DNA of 47,998 nt from JOPF133 sp052144935 (GTDB lineage Bacteria > Acidobacteriota > Terriglobia > Bryobacterales > Bryobacteraceae), in the NCBI GenBank assembly GCA_052144935.1, contig JBKQPR010000117.1, positions 1 through 47,998 of the forward strand, in the 5' to 3' direction. The position numbers and the translations under genes are program-made. The notes under the pieces are model-generated. The model saw nothing but the letters and a program-made list of their open reading frames with translations, made no database searches and had not been told where the DNA came from. Of the stretch, positions 25,261-36,459 are shown one piece after another; the first letter of the stretch is position 1, and each line of letters begins with the position of its first letter.

Positions 25261-28200
25261 ATGACAATGTGGAAACGTGCGTTTTGGTGCTTCCTTCTGG
25301 GCACAGCTTTCCTGGGAACGCTCGCCGCCCAGTTAACAACCAACCAGGAGATCTCCGGACAGGTCGTGGACAGCTCGGGCAGCGTGGTCCTGAACGCCAT
25401 GGTCACCGCTTTGAACACGGCCACGGGCTTCAAACGGACGGCGCCTTCGAACGAAAGCGGCAATTACGTGATTTCCAACCTGCCCATCGGATCGTACGAC
25501 GTTTCGGTGGAGGCGCAGGGATTCAAGAAATCGGAGTTCAAGGGCGTCGAGCTGGTGGTTGACGCCAAGGTGACCGTGAATGCGCGGCTGGAGGTCGGCG
25601 CGGTCACCGAGTCGGTGACCGTGCAGGCGGACGCGGCGCAAGTAGAGACGTCAACAGGGGAAATCGGCCGCCTGGTGAGCGGAGAGCAGGCTTCCCAAAT
25701 TCAGCTCAACGGACGTAACTTCCCGGAGTTGCTGGCCCTGGTGCCGGGAGTCTCCACAACCTACTCGAGCGGCTTCGGGCTGTTCGGCGGCTATGGGGTC
25801 TCGAACAGCAGTCAATCGGCCAACGGCGGCCGTACCGATACCTTTACCTGGAATCTGGATGGCGTGGATAACAAAGACAACGGCGGCGGCGGCAACAACT
25901 TCGTCAACATCAACCCGGACGCGCTGCAGGAATTCAAGATGCTCACCACCAACTACAGCGCCGCCTACGGCTACAGCTCCGGGGCGGTGGTCAACCTGGC
26001 GATCAAGAGCGGCACGAGGGATTTCCATGGCGTGGTATACGAATACCTGCGCAACAACGATATTCAGGCCCGCGCTTTCAATGCGCTGATCATCCCGGAA
26101 CTCCGGTACAACAACTTCGGTTGGAACATAGGCGGGCCCATCTTCTGGCCGAGGAAATTTAACAGCGGCAAAGACAAACTGTTCTTTTTCATTGGCCAGG
26201 ACTTCAAGCGGCTGCGGCAGGGCGCGGCCAACACCTGGACGGTGCCCACGGCGGTCAACCTGGCGGGCAATTTTTCGTCGCTGGCTTCCTCCAAGTGGCC
26301 CGTCGATCCCACCACCGGCGCCGTGTTTCCAGGCGGTATTATTCCGGCGAACCGCTTCAGTCCCAACTCGGTGCGGCTTCTGGACAACTATCCGGCGCCC
26401 AATTTCAACGGCGCGGGCGGCAACTACGTGTTCAACGACGTGGCTCCGCTCTCCACCAACGAGTACATCTACAAACTGGACTATAACATCAGCAGCAAGA
26501 ACCAGCTCAATGCCCACTACGTGCGGGACTATTACGTTGCGCAGGAGGACCAGACGCAGCTTATTGAATACAACCGCGACATCCCGGGAACCAATAGCGC
26601 CATTCAGTGGACCAACGTGCCGAACGCGACTACCGTCAATGTGGCGCAGTTCTCTTATTCCGGCAACGTGATTCTGGAAAAGATCGGGATCGTTCCCAAT
26701 TCGCTGTTTATCAAGGACTTTACGCGGGCGGGAGAAGGTTTCACGGCGCCCAGCATCTACAATGCTTCGCCCGATATTCCGTCGATTTCCGTTTCGGGAT
26801 ACAACGGCCTGACGGCCACGCCGCTCAATTTCAACAACTTCAATCGCATCTTCGACTGGAAGGACGATTTCTCGAAGGTCGTCGGCAACCACACGTTGAG
26901 GGTTGGCATCCTGGTGATGCGCGGCCGCAAGAACCAGGACAATGTTCCGGCCATCAACGGCACCTTCGCGTTCTCCACCTCACGGTCGCCGACTACGGGC
27001 AATGCGCTGGCCGACGCGCTGTTGGGCAATTTCTATAACTACACGGAAGCCGGCAGTTTCCGCCAGGGCTGGTATCGCTTCACGCAGGTGGAACCGTATG
27101 TCCAGGACGATTGGAAGGTGTCCAGCCGCCTCACTGTCAACCTTGGGCTGCGCTGGGCTTACATGCAACCGCAGTACAGCGCGCTGAACAACACGTCGGC
27201 ATTCCTGCCGCAGTATTTCAACGTAGCCCAAGAGCCGACCATCAACCCCTCGACGGGCGCCATCATCAACCCCGGCAATCCTTACAACGGGCTGGTGCTG
27301 GGCGGCGCCGGTTTTCCATCGACGGCGCAAGGCCGGGTGCCGCAGGCCAACGACCCCGCGGTGCAAGCTTTGTTTCACGATCTGCCCAAGGGTACCGCCA
27401 ATACCGACTGGAATACCTGGGCGCCGCGGGTGGGCTTCGCCGCCGACCTGACCGGCCATCAAAGCACCATACTGCGCGGCGGTTTCGGCGCCTTTTACGA
27501 GCGCATCGAGGGCAACTTCATCTTCAGCGCGGTAAACAATCCCCCGTTTATCCAGCAGGAGGTGATTTATAACGGCAATCTGGAGAATCCCACCGGCGGA
27601 ACCGCGCAGAACTTTCCGAACACCATCAATAACTCGCACTATCTGGATATGAAGGATCCACGAGTCTTGAACTGGAGCATGGGAGTGCAGCAAAAACTGA
27701 CCAAGGACACCATGCTGGATATCGCTTACGTGGGGTCCAGCGCCGCCAGCCTGTCCTATCAGGACGATATCAACCAGTTGGAGCCCGGCACGCTGACGTC
27801 TCACCCGGGCATCAACGTCAACGCTCTGCGCCCCTATCCCGGCTATGCGGACATTTACGAGTACAACACCGGCGGTAACTTCATCTATAACTCGCTGCAG
27901 GCGCAACTCAAGAAGAACTTCCACGCCGGTGGTTTGTTCAGCGTGGCGTACACATGGTCCAAGGGCCGTACCGACGCCAACAGCTACAGCTACCAGCCGA
28001 TGAACAGCTACAACCTGCGCGGGGACTGGGGACCCTCCAGCTACAATCGCAACCAGGTTCTGGTGATCAGTTATGTCTACCCGCTGCCGTTCTGGAAAAC
28101 CGGCAACGAATGGTACAAGAAGGCTTTGGGAGGATGGCAGGTCTCCGGCATTACCATGATCCAGTCCGGCCTGCCGCAAAATGTCACGCTGGCCAGCGAC

Positions 28201-28572
28201 ATTGCCGGCGCCGGCGCGGGCAGCGAGCGGCCCAATGTGGTGAGCAATCCGCTGGCGGGCGTCAGCGGAACTCAGTTTCTCAACCCCGCGGCATTTAGCG
28301 TCCCTGCGGCCGGCACCTACGGCAACCTGGGGGCGTATGCCATCTTCGGACCGCATATGAACAATTGGGATGCTTCGCTGCAAAAGGCGTTTCCCATTCG
28401 CGAAGCGGTGAGCCTGGCGTTCCGCGCCGAGTTCTACGATTTTCCGAATCACCTGTCCTATTTCGGCGTAAACACGGGCAGTTTCTCGGCGACACCGCCC
28501 TCCACGTTCGGGCAGATTTCCAGCGCTACGGACCCGAGGACCATGCAGTTTGCGCTGCGTTTGACATTCTGA
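25261..28572 (+). CDS. TonB-dependent receptor, Oar-like with carboxypeptidase-regulatory domain
   Basis: 1103 residues. Signal peptide (MWKRAFWCFLLGTAFLGTLAAQ), a CarboxypepD_reg beta-sandwich at about 25-110 (ISGQVVDSSGSVVLNAMVTA, GNYVISNLPIGSYDVSV), a plug domain with VETSTGEIGRLVSGEQ and LNGRNFPELLALVPGV, then a long outer-membrane beta-barrel ending TMQFALRLTF with the terminal Phe. Acidobacteria have many such receptors for oligosaccharides, peptides or chelates. ATG 25261 is taken because AAAGGGG lies about 8 nt upstream; ATG 25240 and 25267 are alternatives. Its position after the Gfo and ThuA genes suggests a glycan substrate. Confidence 0.92.
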   Translation: MTMWKRAFWCFLLGTAFLGTLAAQLTTNQEISGQVVDSSGSVVLNAMVTALNTATGFKRTAPSNESGNYVISNLPIGSYDVSVEAQGFKKSEFKGVELVVDAKVTVNARLEVGAVTESVTVQADAAQVETSTGEIGRLVSGEQASQIQLNGRNFPELLALVPGVSTTYSSGFGLFGGYGVSNSSQSANGGRTDTFTWNLDGVDNKDNGGGGNNFVNINPDALQEFKMLTTNYSAAYGYSSGAVVNLAIKSGTRDFHGVVYEYLRNNDIQARAFNALIIPELRYNNFGWNIGGPIFWPRKFNSGKDKLFFFIGQDFKRLRQGAANTWTVPTAVNLAGNFSSLASSKWPVDPTTGAVFPGGIIPANRFSPNSVRLLDNYPAPNFNGAGGNYVFNDVAPLSTNEYIYKLDYNISSKNQLNAHYVRDYYVAQEDQTQLIEYNRDIPGTNSAIQWTNVPNATTVNVAQFSYSGNVILEKIGIVPNSLFIKDFTRAGEGFTAPSIYNASPDIPSISVSGYNGLTATPLNFNNFNRIFDWKDDFSKVVGNHTLRVGILVMRGRKNQDNVPAINGTFAFSTSRSPTTGNALADALLGNFYNYTEAGSFRQGWYRFTQVEPYVQDDWKVSSRLTVNLGLRWAYMQPQYSALNNTSAFLPQYFNVAQEPTINPSTGAIINPGNPYNGLVLGGAGFPSTAQGRVPQANDPAVQALFHDLPKGTANTDWNTWAPRVGFAADLTGHQSTILRGGFGAFYERIEGNFIFSAVNNPPFIQQEVIYNGNLENPTGGTAQNFPNTINNSHYLDMKDPRVLNWSMGVQQKLTKDTMLDIAYVGSSAASLSYQDDINQLEPGTLTSHPGINVNALRPYPGYADIYEYNTGGNFIYNSLQAQLKKNFHAGGLFSVAYTWSKGRTDANSYSYQPMNSYNLRGDWGPSSYNRNQVLVISYVYPLPFWKTGNEWYKKALGGWQVSGITMIQSGLPQNVTLASDIAGAGAGSERPNVVSNPLAGVSGTQFLNPAAFSVPAAGTYGNLGAYAIFGPHMNNWDASLQKAFPIREAVSLAFRAEFYDFPNHLSYFGVNTGSFSATPPSTFGQISSATDPRTMQFALRLTF

Positions 28573-28892
28573 TCGAGAGTTCAAGCGGGGCGGCGGACAG
28601 GTCGCGCCCCGCTGGCGGCCCGCGCCGCGTCTGGCGGTTCGCCAGGCGCCGCCGACGCCGGGCTAAATTCGGGGCTAAATCTTACAGCGCGAGCGTGTGG
28701 CGGAAGAGGCGGTCGTCGAAGCGGAAGCCAAGGTGCGGGGGCGCGTTGGCTTCCCCGAATCTCCACAGCCACCCGAAATCCGCGGCCCGCATTTGAAGAC
28801 GGTGCCTTACGGAATCGCCGAGGCCGATCTAACGCTGCTCGCTCGCCGAAAGCCGATAGCTTAAGAGGCATGGACGTGTTCTCGGGAGATCC

Positions 28893-29366
28893 GTGCCCGG
28901 AGAAACCGGAACCATCCGGATGCGCCCGCTCAGCTCGCTGCTCTCCCTGCTGCAGAAAATCCCGGCCTTGGTCTGGGCGACGGACCTCGAATCCCGCTTC
29001 ACCGCATTGACGGGGGTGCCCTCTGGACTCGGCATCCCTCCGTTCACCGTTTCCGTCCGAAGAAATCTTCCCCTTTTCAACGAGTTAGCCGTGCCCTATT
29101 TCGGACTCGACCCCCTCTGCGTGGTATATCTCGATGTGGGAGGTGACCGCCGGGCGTCTCCCCAAAAGGGGTCGGTCCGCGCTCTCCGAAGACAAATTAC
29201 CGAACAAACCCATTTTTCTCGCCAATCGGCACAAACCAAACTGCTTATGCATTTCGAAATGAACCCATCCTCCCGGCCTCCCGCGCCTCGCCGGCGTCCA
29301 TCCTCGAACCGCGGCGGGCCGGGGCGCCGGCGCCACGTGTTTGCCGGCCGCCGGCGTTTTGTGTGA
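28893..29366 (+). pseudogene. Possible remnant of a PAS-domain sensor
   Basis: The frame from GTG 28893 contains SLLQKIPALVWATDLESRF, very like the first strand of PAS domains of sensor kinases (IPAxVWxTDxxLRF). After about 35 residues the likeness stops, and the rest (SRPPAPRRRPSSNRG) looks non-coding. It is probably the stub of a truncated sensor gene. The whole gap 28573-29382 has no other gene I can support, and I found no cobalamin-riboswitch core before cbiM. Confidence 0.3.
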
Positions 29367-29382
29367 TGCTGGCGGCTGAGGC

Positions 29383-30546
29383 ATGCACATTCCCGATGGA
29401 TATCTCAGCCCGTCCACCTGCGCGGCGCTGTATGCGGGATCGGCGCCGTTCTGGTACACCGCACTGCGGCGCGTGGAGCGGCTGGTTCACACCCGGATGG
29501 TCCCGTTGCTCTCCGTGTTCGCCGCGTTTTCGTTCATCATTATGATGTTCAACCTGCCGCTGCCCGGAGGCACCACGGGGCACGCGGTGGGAGTGGCGGT
29601 GGCGGCCATCGTGCTGGGTCCGTGGGCCTCCATTCTGGCCATCTCCATCGCTCTGGCGATCCAGGCGATCTTTTTCGGGGATGGCGGGATTACCGCGCTG
29701 GGCGCCAACTGCTTCAACATGGCGATCGTGGCGTCTCTGGCGGCCTACGCGATTTATCGCGCGGTGGCGGGCCGCTCGCCGATCGAGTCCCGCCGGCGCG
29801 TGGTGGCCGCGGCGATTGCCGGATACTGCTCCATCAACCTGGCCGCCCTGTTCGCCGCCATCGAGCTGGGCCTTCAACCGCTGCTTTTTCACGATGCCTC
29901 GGGCGCGCCCTTGTACGCGCCGTATCCTTTGCGCATCGCCATCCCGGCCATGATGATCGGCCATCTCACCGTCGCGGGCATGGCGGAGCTGGTGGTCTCG
30001 GCGGGAGTGGTGGCTTACCTGCAGCGCGCCGAGCCGTCGCTGCTCGTGAGCACCGCGCCGGGCGTGGCCCCTGTGGGGCAGGCGCTTTCGCCTGCCAACC
30101 CGTCGCTGCTCGTGAGTGCCGCGCCGGGGTGCCCTATGATCCCGGCTGCTGCGGCACCGGGTCCGGCGGGGGACGCCACCCTGAACACCGCCGCCTGGCG
30201 AGCCACCAAGCCCCTGTGGATCGCGCTGGCGGTTCTGATGATCCTTACGCCGCTCGGGATTCTGGCGGCCGGGTCGGCCTGGGGCGAGTGGTCGCCCGAG
30301 GAGTTCTCCAGCCCGGCGGCCCGCCAGAGGATCGCGGCCGCTTCCGGGAATCGCCTGCCACCCGCCGCCGCGCCCGCGGGCCTCCAACGCATGGCTGCTT
30401 TCTGGACCGCGCCCATGCCGCGCTACGCTCCGCCGTTCTTGAAGAGCGCGGTTTTTGGATATGCCCTTTCGGCCATGGCCGGGAGCGGGATCATCATCCT
30501 GGTATTCCTGGCGGCCGGCCGGATCTTCCGCGGGCGGGCCGGATGA
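29383..30546 (+). CDS. cbiM: Cobalt/nickel ECF transporter, substrate-binding CbiM with CbiN-like tail
   Basis: 387 residues. The mature N terminus MHIPDGYLSP is the metal-binding signature of CbiM/NikM, where His2 and the N-terminal amine coordinate Co(II) or Ni(II). About six helices follow (SFIIMMFNLPLPGGTTGHAVG, GDGGITALGANCFNMA). Residues about 265-387 (KPLWIALAVLMILTPLGILAAG ... FLKSAVFGYALSAMAGSG) are the fused PDGLE/CbiN-type membrane part. Residues about 216-260 are a disordered insert made partly by a REP-like element (PVGQALSPANPSLL). ATGA overlap with cbiQ. I cannot tell cobalt from nickel by sequence. Confidence 0.9.
   Translation: MHIPDGYLSPSTCAALYAGSAPFWYTALRRVERLVHTRMVPLLSVFAAFSFIIMMFNLPLPGGTTGHAVGVAVAAIVLGPWASILAISIALAIQAIFFGDGGITALGANCFNMAIVASLAAYAIYRAVAGRSPIESRRRVVAAAIAGYCSINLAALFAAIELGLQPLLFHDASGAPLYAPYPLRIAIPAMMIGHLTVAGMAELVVSAGVVAYLQRAEPSLLVSTAPGVAPVGQALSPANPSLLVSAAPGCPMIPAAAAPGPAGDATLNTAAWRATKPLWIALAVLMILTPLGILAAGSAWGEWSPEEFSSPAARQRIAAASGNRLPPAAAPAGLQRMAAFWTAPMPRYAPPFLKSAVFGYALSAMAGSGIIILVFLAAGRIFRGRAG
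30073..30101 (+). repeat. REP-like hairpin, copy 5, inside cbiM
   Basis: Stem GGCAGGCG (30077-30084), loop CTTT, stem CGCCTGCC (30089-30096). It is translated in frame as part of the linker between the CbiM core and the CbiN-like tail. The surrounding codons contain two near copies of a LLVS(T/A)APG segment. Confidence 0.75.
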
Positions 30547-31352
30547 AAGCGGGTTTCGTTGAGCGCACGCTGGCAGGCTTGATCGCGGCTTCCGAGTATG
30601 CGGCTTCGGCAGAGCAACTGGCCTCCGCGCGCGGCACTTTGCAGCGCGTGGACCCGCGGGTCAAAGTGGCCGGCCTCTTCGCGCTGGTGATTGCGGCCGC
30701 GGCGGCGCGGAATCTCCGGGCCGTGGGAGGGTTGTTCGCCGCCGCGCTGCTGCTCGCGGCGCTTTCGCACATCCGCATGGCGCGGCTGGCCGCCTGGGTC
30801 TGGTCGCCGGTGCTGCTCTTTACCGGGACCATCGCCCTGCCCGCGCTCTTCCTCACGCCCGGCCGCGCGGTGGCAGCCTGGGGCGGGTTGGCCGTCACCG
30901 GGCCGGGGATCGCCAGCGCCGCGCTGCTCGTCGCGCGCGCCGAAACCACCGCTACTTTGGCGGCGCTGCTGGTGCTCACGACCCCGTGGCCGTGGGTGCT
31001 CAAAGCACTGCGCGTGTTCCGCTGCCCGGCCGTGCTGGTGGCGATTCTGGGCATGACCTACCGCTACATTTTCGTGATTCTGGAAACCGCCCTGGATATG
31101 TTCGAGTCGCGCAAGAGCCGCACGGTGGGAGTGCTGGAGCCGCGCGACCGCCGCCGCCTGGCCGCCGCCTCCGCCGGGGTGCTGTTGAGCAAGAGCCTGC
31201 AGCTCAGCGCGGACGTGCATCTGGCCATGCAGGCGCGCGGTTTTCGCGGCGAGGTCTACCTGCTGGACGATTTTCGCGCGCGCCCCGCCGATTGGTGCTG
31301 GTGCGGCGGATTCGCCATCCTGGCGGCCGCCGCCCTGTGGTGGGGCCGATGA
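30543..31352 (+). CDS. cbiQ: ECF transporter transmembrane component CbiQ
   Basis: 269 residues. Membrane T-component linking CbiM to the ATPase. Features: DPRVKVAGLFALVIAAA near the N terminus, several helices, and the conserved coupling region LGMTYRYIFVILETALDMFESRKSRTVG followed by AMQARGFRGEVYLL. These are the Ala-Arg-Gly coupling-helix motifs of CbiQ proteins. ATG 30543 overlaps the cbiM stop as ATGA, and the stop overlaps cbiO in the same way, so all three are translationally coupled. Confidence 0.92.
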   Translation: MKAGFVERTLAGLIAASEYAASAEQLASARGTLQRVDPRVKVAGLFALVIAAAAARNLRAVGGLFAAALLLAALSHIRMARLAAWVWSPVLLFTGTIALPALFLTPGRAVAAWGGLAVTGPGIASAALLVARAETTATLAALLVLTTPWPWVLKALRVFRCPAVLVAILGMTYRYIFVILETALDMFESRKSRTVGVLEPRDRRRLAAASAGVLLSKSLQLSADVHLAMQARGFRGEVYLLDDFRARPADWCWCGGFAILAAAALWWGR

Positions 31353-32380
31353 GCGCGCCGCCGAGCGGAACGCCGGGCACAACACCGAGTGCGCCGCCGG
31401 GCTCGCCGAAAAGCGGAACGCCGGGCACAACACCGAGTGCGCCGCCGGTCTCGCGGCCAAGCTCGCGACCGGGCATAGCGCCGAGTGCGCCGCCGGTCTC
31501 GCGGCCAAGCTCGCGACCGGGCATAGCGCCGAGTGTGCCGCCGGGAGCAATGCCGAGCGAAACGCCGGGCACAACACCGCCGGTTTTCCGCGTCGAGCGA
31601 GTTTCGTATCGCTACCAGACGGTGACCGCCCTGGAGGGCGTTTCGCTCTCCGTCGAACGCGGCAAACGGGTGGCGCTATTGGGCGCCAACGGCTCCGGCA
31701 AATCCACCCTGCTGCGGCTGCTCGACGGGCTTTACTTCCCGGATTCCGGCGCCATCTCCTTTCACGGCCAGCCTCTCGGGCGCGAGCGCCTGGAGGACGA
31801 CCGCTTCGCATTCGACTTCCGCCGCCGCGTGGGCCTGGTGTTCCAAAATCCCGACGTGCAGCTTTTCAACCCCACGGTGTTCGACGAGGTGGCCTTCGCG
31901 CCGCTGCAACTCCGCTGCCCCAAGGACGAGATCGTGCGCCGCGTGGCGGCGGCGCTCGACCTGATGGAGATCGCGCATCTCAAGCACCGCCCGCCCCACC
32001 GCCTCTCGGGCGGCGAGAAGAAGCGGGTGGCGCTGGCCTCGGTCCTGGTGCTCGACCCCGAGGTGCTTCTGCTGGACGAGCCGGCCGCCGCGCTGGACCC
32101 GCGTAGCCAGAGCCAGATTATCGACCTGCTGATCGGTTGGGGCGATGGCAGCAAGACCGTGATCACTGCCACGCACGACCTCGGGCTGGTCGAGGATATC
32201 GCCGACTACTGCTACCTGCTCCAGCAGGGGAAGCTGGTGGCCGAGGGCACACCGGACGATCTGCTGCGCGACCAGGCGCTGCTGGAGCGCGCCAATCTGA
32301 TCCACGCCCACCGCCACCGCCACAGGGACGGCGGATTGACGCATTCGCATCCCCACACGCATCCGCACAGGCACGAGTAA
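31349..32380 (+). CDS. cbiO: ECF transporter ATPase CbiO with repeat-rich N terminus and His-rich tail
   Basis: 343 residues. The ABC domain starts at about residue 75 (FRVERVSYRYQTVTALEGV): Walker A GANGSGKSTLLRLL, Q-loop VFQNPDVQLF, signature LSGGEKKRVALASVL, Walker B VLLLDEPAAALDP, switch His TATHDLG. The first ~73 residues are a Pro/Ser/Thr/Ala low-complexity extension made of tandem repeats, not usual for CbiO. The C terminus (HAHRHRHRDGG, HSHPHTHPHRHE) is a strong metal-binding tail that fits cobalt or nickel handling. ATG 31349 overlaps cbiQ. A REP-like hairpin follows the stop. Confidence 0.92.
   Translation: MSAPPSGTPGTTPSAPPGSPKSGTPGTTPSAPPVSRPSSRPGIAPSAPPVSRPSSRPGIAPSVPPGAMPSETPGTTPPVFRVERVSYRYQTVTALEGVSLSVERGKRVALLGANGSGKSTLLRLLDGLYFPDSGAISFHGQPLGRERLEDDRFAFDFRRRVGLVFQNPDVQLFNPTVFDEVAFAPLQLRCPKDEIVRRVAAALDLMEIAHLKHRPPHRLSGGEKKRVALASVLVLDPEVLLLDEPAAALDPRSQSQIIDLLIGWGDGSKTVITATHDLGLVEDIADYCYLLQQGKLVAEGTPDDLLRDQALLERANLIHAHRHRHRDGGLTHSHPHTHPHRHE
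31352..31590 (+). repeat. Tandem repeats encoding the CbiO N-terminal extension
   Basis: Two directly adjacent 48-bp units (31439-31534, encoding SAPPVSRPSSRPGIAP twice) are almost identical. Around them are copies of a second unit, encoding SGTPGTTPSAPPG. All lengths are multiples of three, so the frame is kept. Confidence 0.8.
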
Positions 32381-32388
32381 GACCAAGG

Positions 32389-32415
32389 TGGGACAGACGC
32401 TTTCGTCTGTCAACC
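32389..32415 (+). repeat. REP-like hairpin, copy 6, after cbiO
   Basis: Stem GACAGACG (32392-32399), loop CTTT, stem CGTCTGTC (32404-32411). Two stem pairs differ from copy 5 and both are compensated. Nine nucleotides after the cbiO stop; a likely terminator. Confidence 0.75.
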
Positions 32416-32437
32416 CTCTCCGGCTAACCAAAATCTT

Positions 32438-32452
32438 GGTAGATCGTCTACC
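32438..32452 (+). promoter_or_regulatory. Palindromic operator upstream of the ADOP permease
   Basis: GGTAGA-TCG-TCTACC, a perfect inverted repeat, ends 8 nt before ATG 32461. The position suggests a repressor site. ADOP genes in Acidobacteria are often linked to PadR-type regulators; no regulator gene is next to it here, so the assignment is a guess. Confidence 0.45.
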
Positions 32453-32460
32453 CTATCTAT

Positions 32461-35103
<2,643 letters not shown>

Positions 35104-35124
35104 AGACGCGGTGGGTTTGCCTCG

Positions 35125-35814
35125 TTAGTTCTCCGTCGGTCTCGCCACGTGCTCGATCGCCAACGTTTCCACTGCGGCCCTCTTCGGTTCCATCTTCAGT
35201 CCCAGACGGTCGAAGATCGTGAACAAAGTCGGGATGGTGGGATCGCCGAAGGCCAGGCCTTCGGCGCTGGGTGGCGTTCCCGGATCACGGGCAGGCCGCG
35301 GCCGCATCGGCGCCCAACCCTCGCTCTCGATATCGTAGAGTCCCTGGATTCCGGTCTCGTCCAGCAAGGGGCGATCCGTCCAGTTCTCCACAAACCCCAC
35401 CAGGTCGGCCATGTCGACCGCCTTCCCGTGGAGGCCCCGCCCCTGACCGCCCATGAAGCGATGGCAAGGCGCGCCTTTACTCTCGGGGTCGTCGGGATCG
35501 GCGCAGTCCTTTTCGTCGACCTTCGACTTTTGCAGCTTGGGACCGTTCTTTCCCACTATCAGCGCGTACACCGGAATTTCTTTCGTCTCACGGCGCATCG
35601 TCAGTTTGAAGCGGTCCCGGAGGAGCGCCTGCGGCATCGATCGCATCCTGGCGTTTCGCTCCGCCGCTGGTGACCCATCGGGGATCGCGCCTTTCTCGGC
35701 GGTGGCATCGATATCGTACCTTTCCATGCGGATCCAGTCCGGTCCGCCGGAAAGCCTCGGGGACTGAAAAGCAACGTGGTACGCGCTGGCAATGATCGGA
35801 CAGAGCGATGGGAC
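35125..35814 (-). pseudogene. TIGR03435-type soil-associated protein, 5'-truncated
   Basis: About 229 codons carry the family C-terminal half: IIASAYHVAFQSPRLSGGPD, RMERYDIDATAEKG, MPQALLRDRFKLTMRRETKE, IPVYALIVGKNGPKLQ, a Cys pair (DCADPDDP ... APCHRF), and VENWTDRPLLDETGIQGLYD. The signal peptide and first beta region are missing. Upstream the frame stays open but consists of CTTKGCG-type repeat translation and then the antisense of the methyltransferase. There is no start codon or SD at the junction. The gene is common in Acidobacteria in many copies; function unknown. Confidence 0.7.
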
Positions 35815-35858
35815 TCGTGCTGTTAATCTGTTTGGCAGGTTTTCGTTTGGCCTTTCTT

Positions 35859-35911
35859 CTTGGCGTGACTTTGCGGCTTGGCGCGAGATCCGTTGCTTTG
35901 CGCTCTTGGCG
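35859..35911. repeat. Cluster of CTTGGCG / CTTTGCG heptamers
   Basis: Five copies in 53 nt at 35859, 35869, 35877, 35896 and 35905. Sequence of this kind is seen between genes in several environmental bacteria. It marks the broken 5' end of the TIGR03435 gene and touches the stop of the methyltransferase gene. Confidence 0.65.
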
Positions 35912-35912
35912 C

Positions 35913-36458
35913 CTACCGCGTATGCCCGATCTGGTAGACGAAGATGCTGTGGTCCATCGATCCGGTCTTCACGTGGACCACTTCCACGGGCTTCCAGCCT
36001 TTGATCGGGAATTCGTTGGAAATCACCCGCGAGCCGGGCTTCATGCGCTCCAGATTGGGCTTCATGCGCTCGTTCGAGGTGGTCAGGAAGTACATGGTCA
36101 CTACGTCGGCGGGGCCGAGGTCCACGCGCAGGGCGCTGCCCTCCACCATGGTGACGCGGTCTTCCAGACCGAGCGCCTTGATGCGCGCCTGCGCCTGGCG
36201 GCACAAGTCGGGCCGGATTTCGACGCCCACGGCCCTGGCGCCGTACTTTTGCGCGGCCGCGATCACCACGCGGCCGTCGCCGCTGCCCAGATCGTAGACC
36301 ACCTCGCCCGCCTTGATGTGGGCCGCATCCAGCATGCGGTCGACGATCGATTCCGGGGTGGGGATGTAGGGGGCGAGGTTTTCCGCCGCGCCGAACTTCT
36401 GAGCGGCGCCGGGCAGGGCGGCGGAAGCGAGCAGCAACGCGATGGCGTAAAGCCGCAT
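35913..36458 (-). CDS. SAM-dependent methyltransferase-like protein with signal peptide
   Basis: 181 residues. Class-I methyltransferase core: PTPESIVDRMLDAAHIKAGE, motif I VYDLGSGDGRVVIAAA, the acidic end of strand 2 VGVEIRP, DRVTMVEGSALRVD, DVVTMYFLT. The N terminus MRLYAIALLLASAALPGAAQ is a clear signal peptide with a cleavage-like AAQ. SAM is not expected outside the cytoplasm, so the enzyme may be retained as membrane-anchored, or the fold is reused. It starts 1 nt after the stop of the VWA-like gene, so the two are cotranscribed. Substrate unknown. Confidence 0.85.
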   Translation of the reverse strand: MRLYAIALLLASAALPGAAQKFGAAENLAPYIPTPESIVDRMLDAAHIKAGEVVYDLGSGDGRVVIAAAQKYGARAVGVEIRPDLCRQAQARIKALGLEDRVTMVEGSALRVDLGPADVVTMYFLTTSNERMKPNLERMKPGSRVISNEFPIKGWKPVEVVHVKTGSMDHSIFVYQIGHTR

Positions 36459-36459
36459 A

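Noticed and set aside
29190..29382. Cobalamin riboswitch upstream of cbiM
   Set aside because: Looked for the conserved B12-box and GCCACTG-type core; neither was found. The region is only GC-rich with short palindromes.
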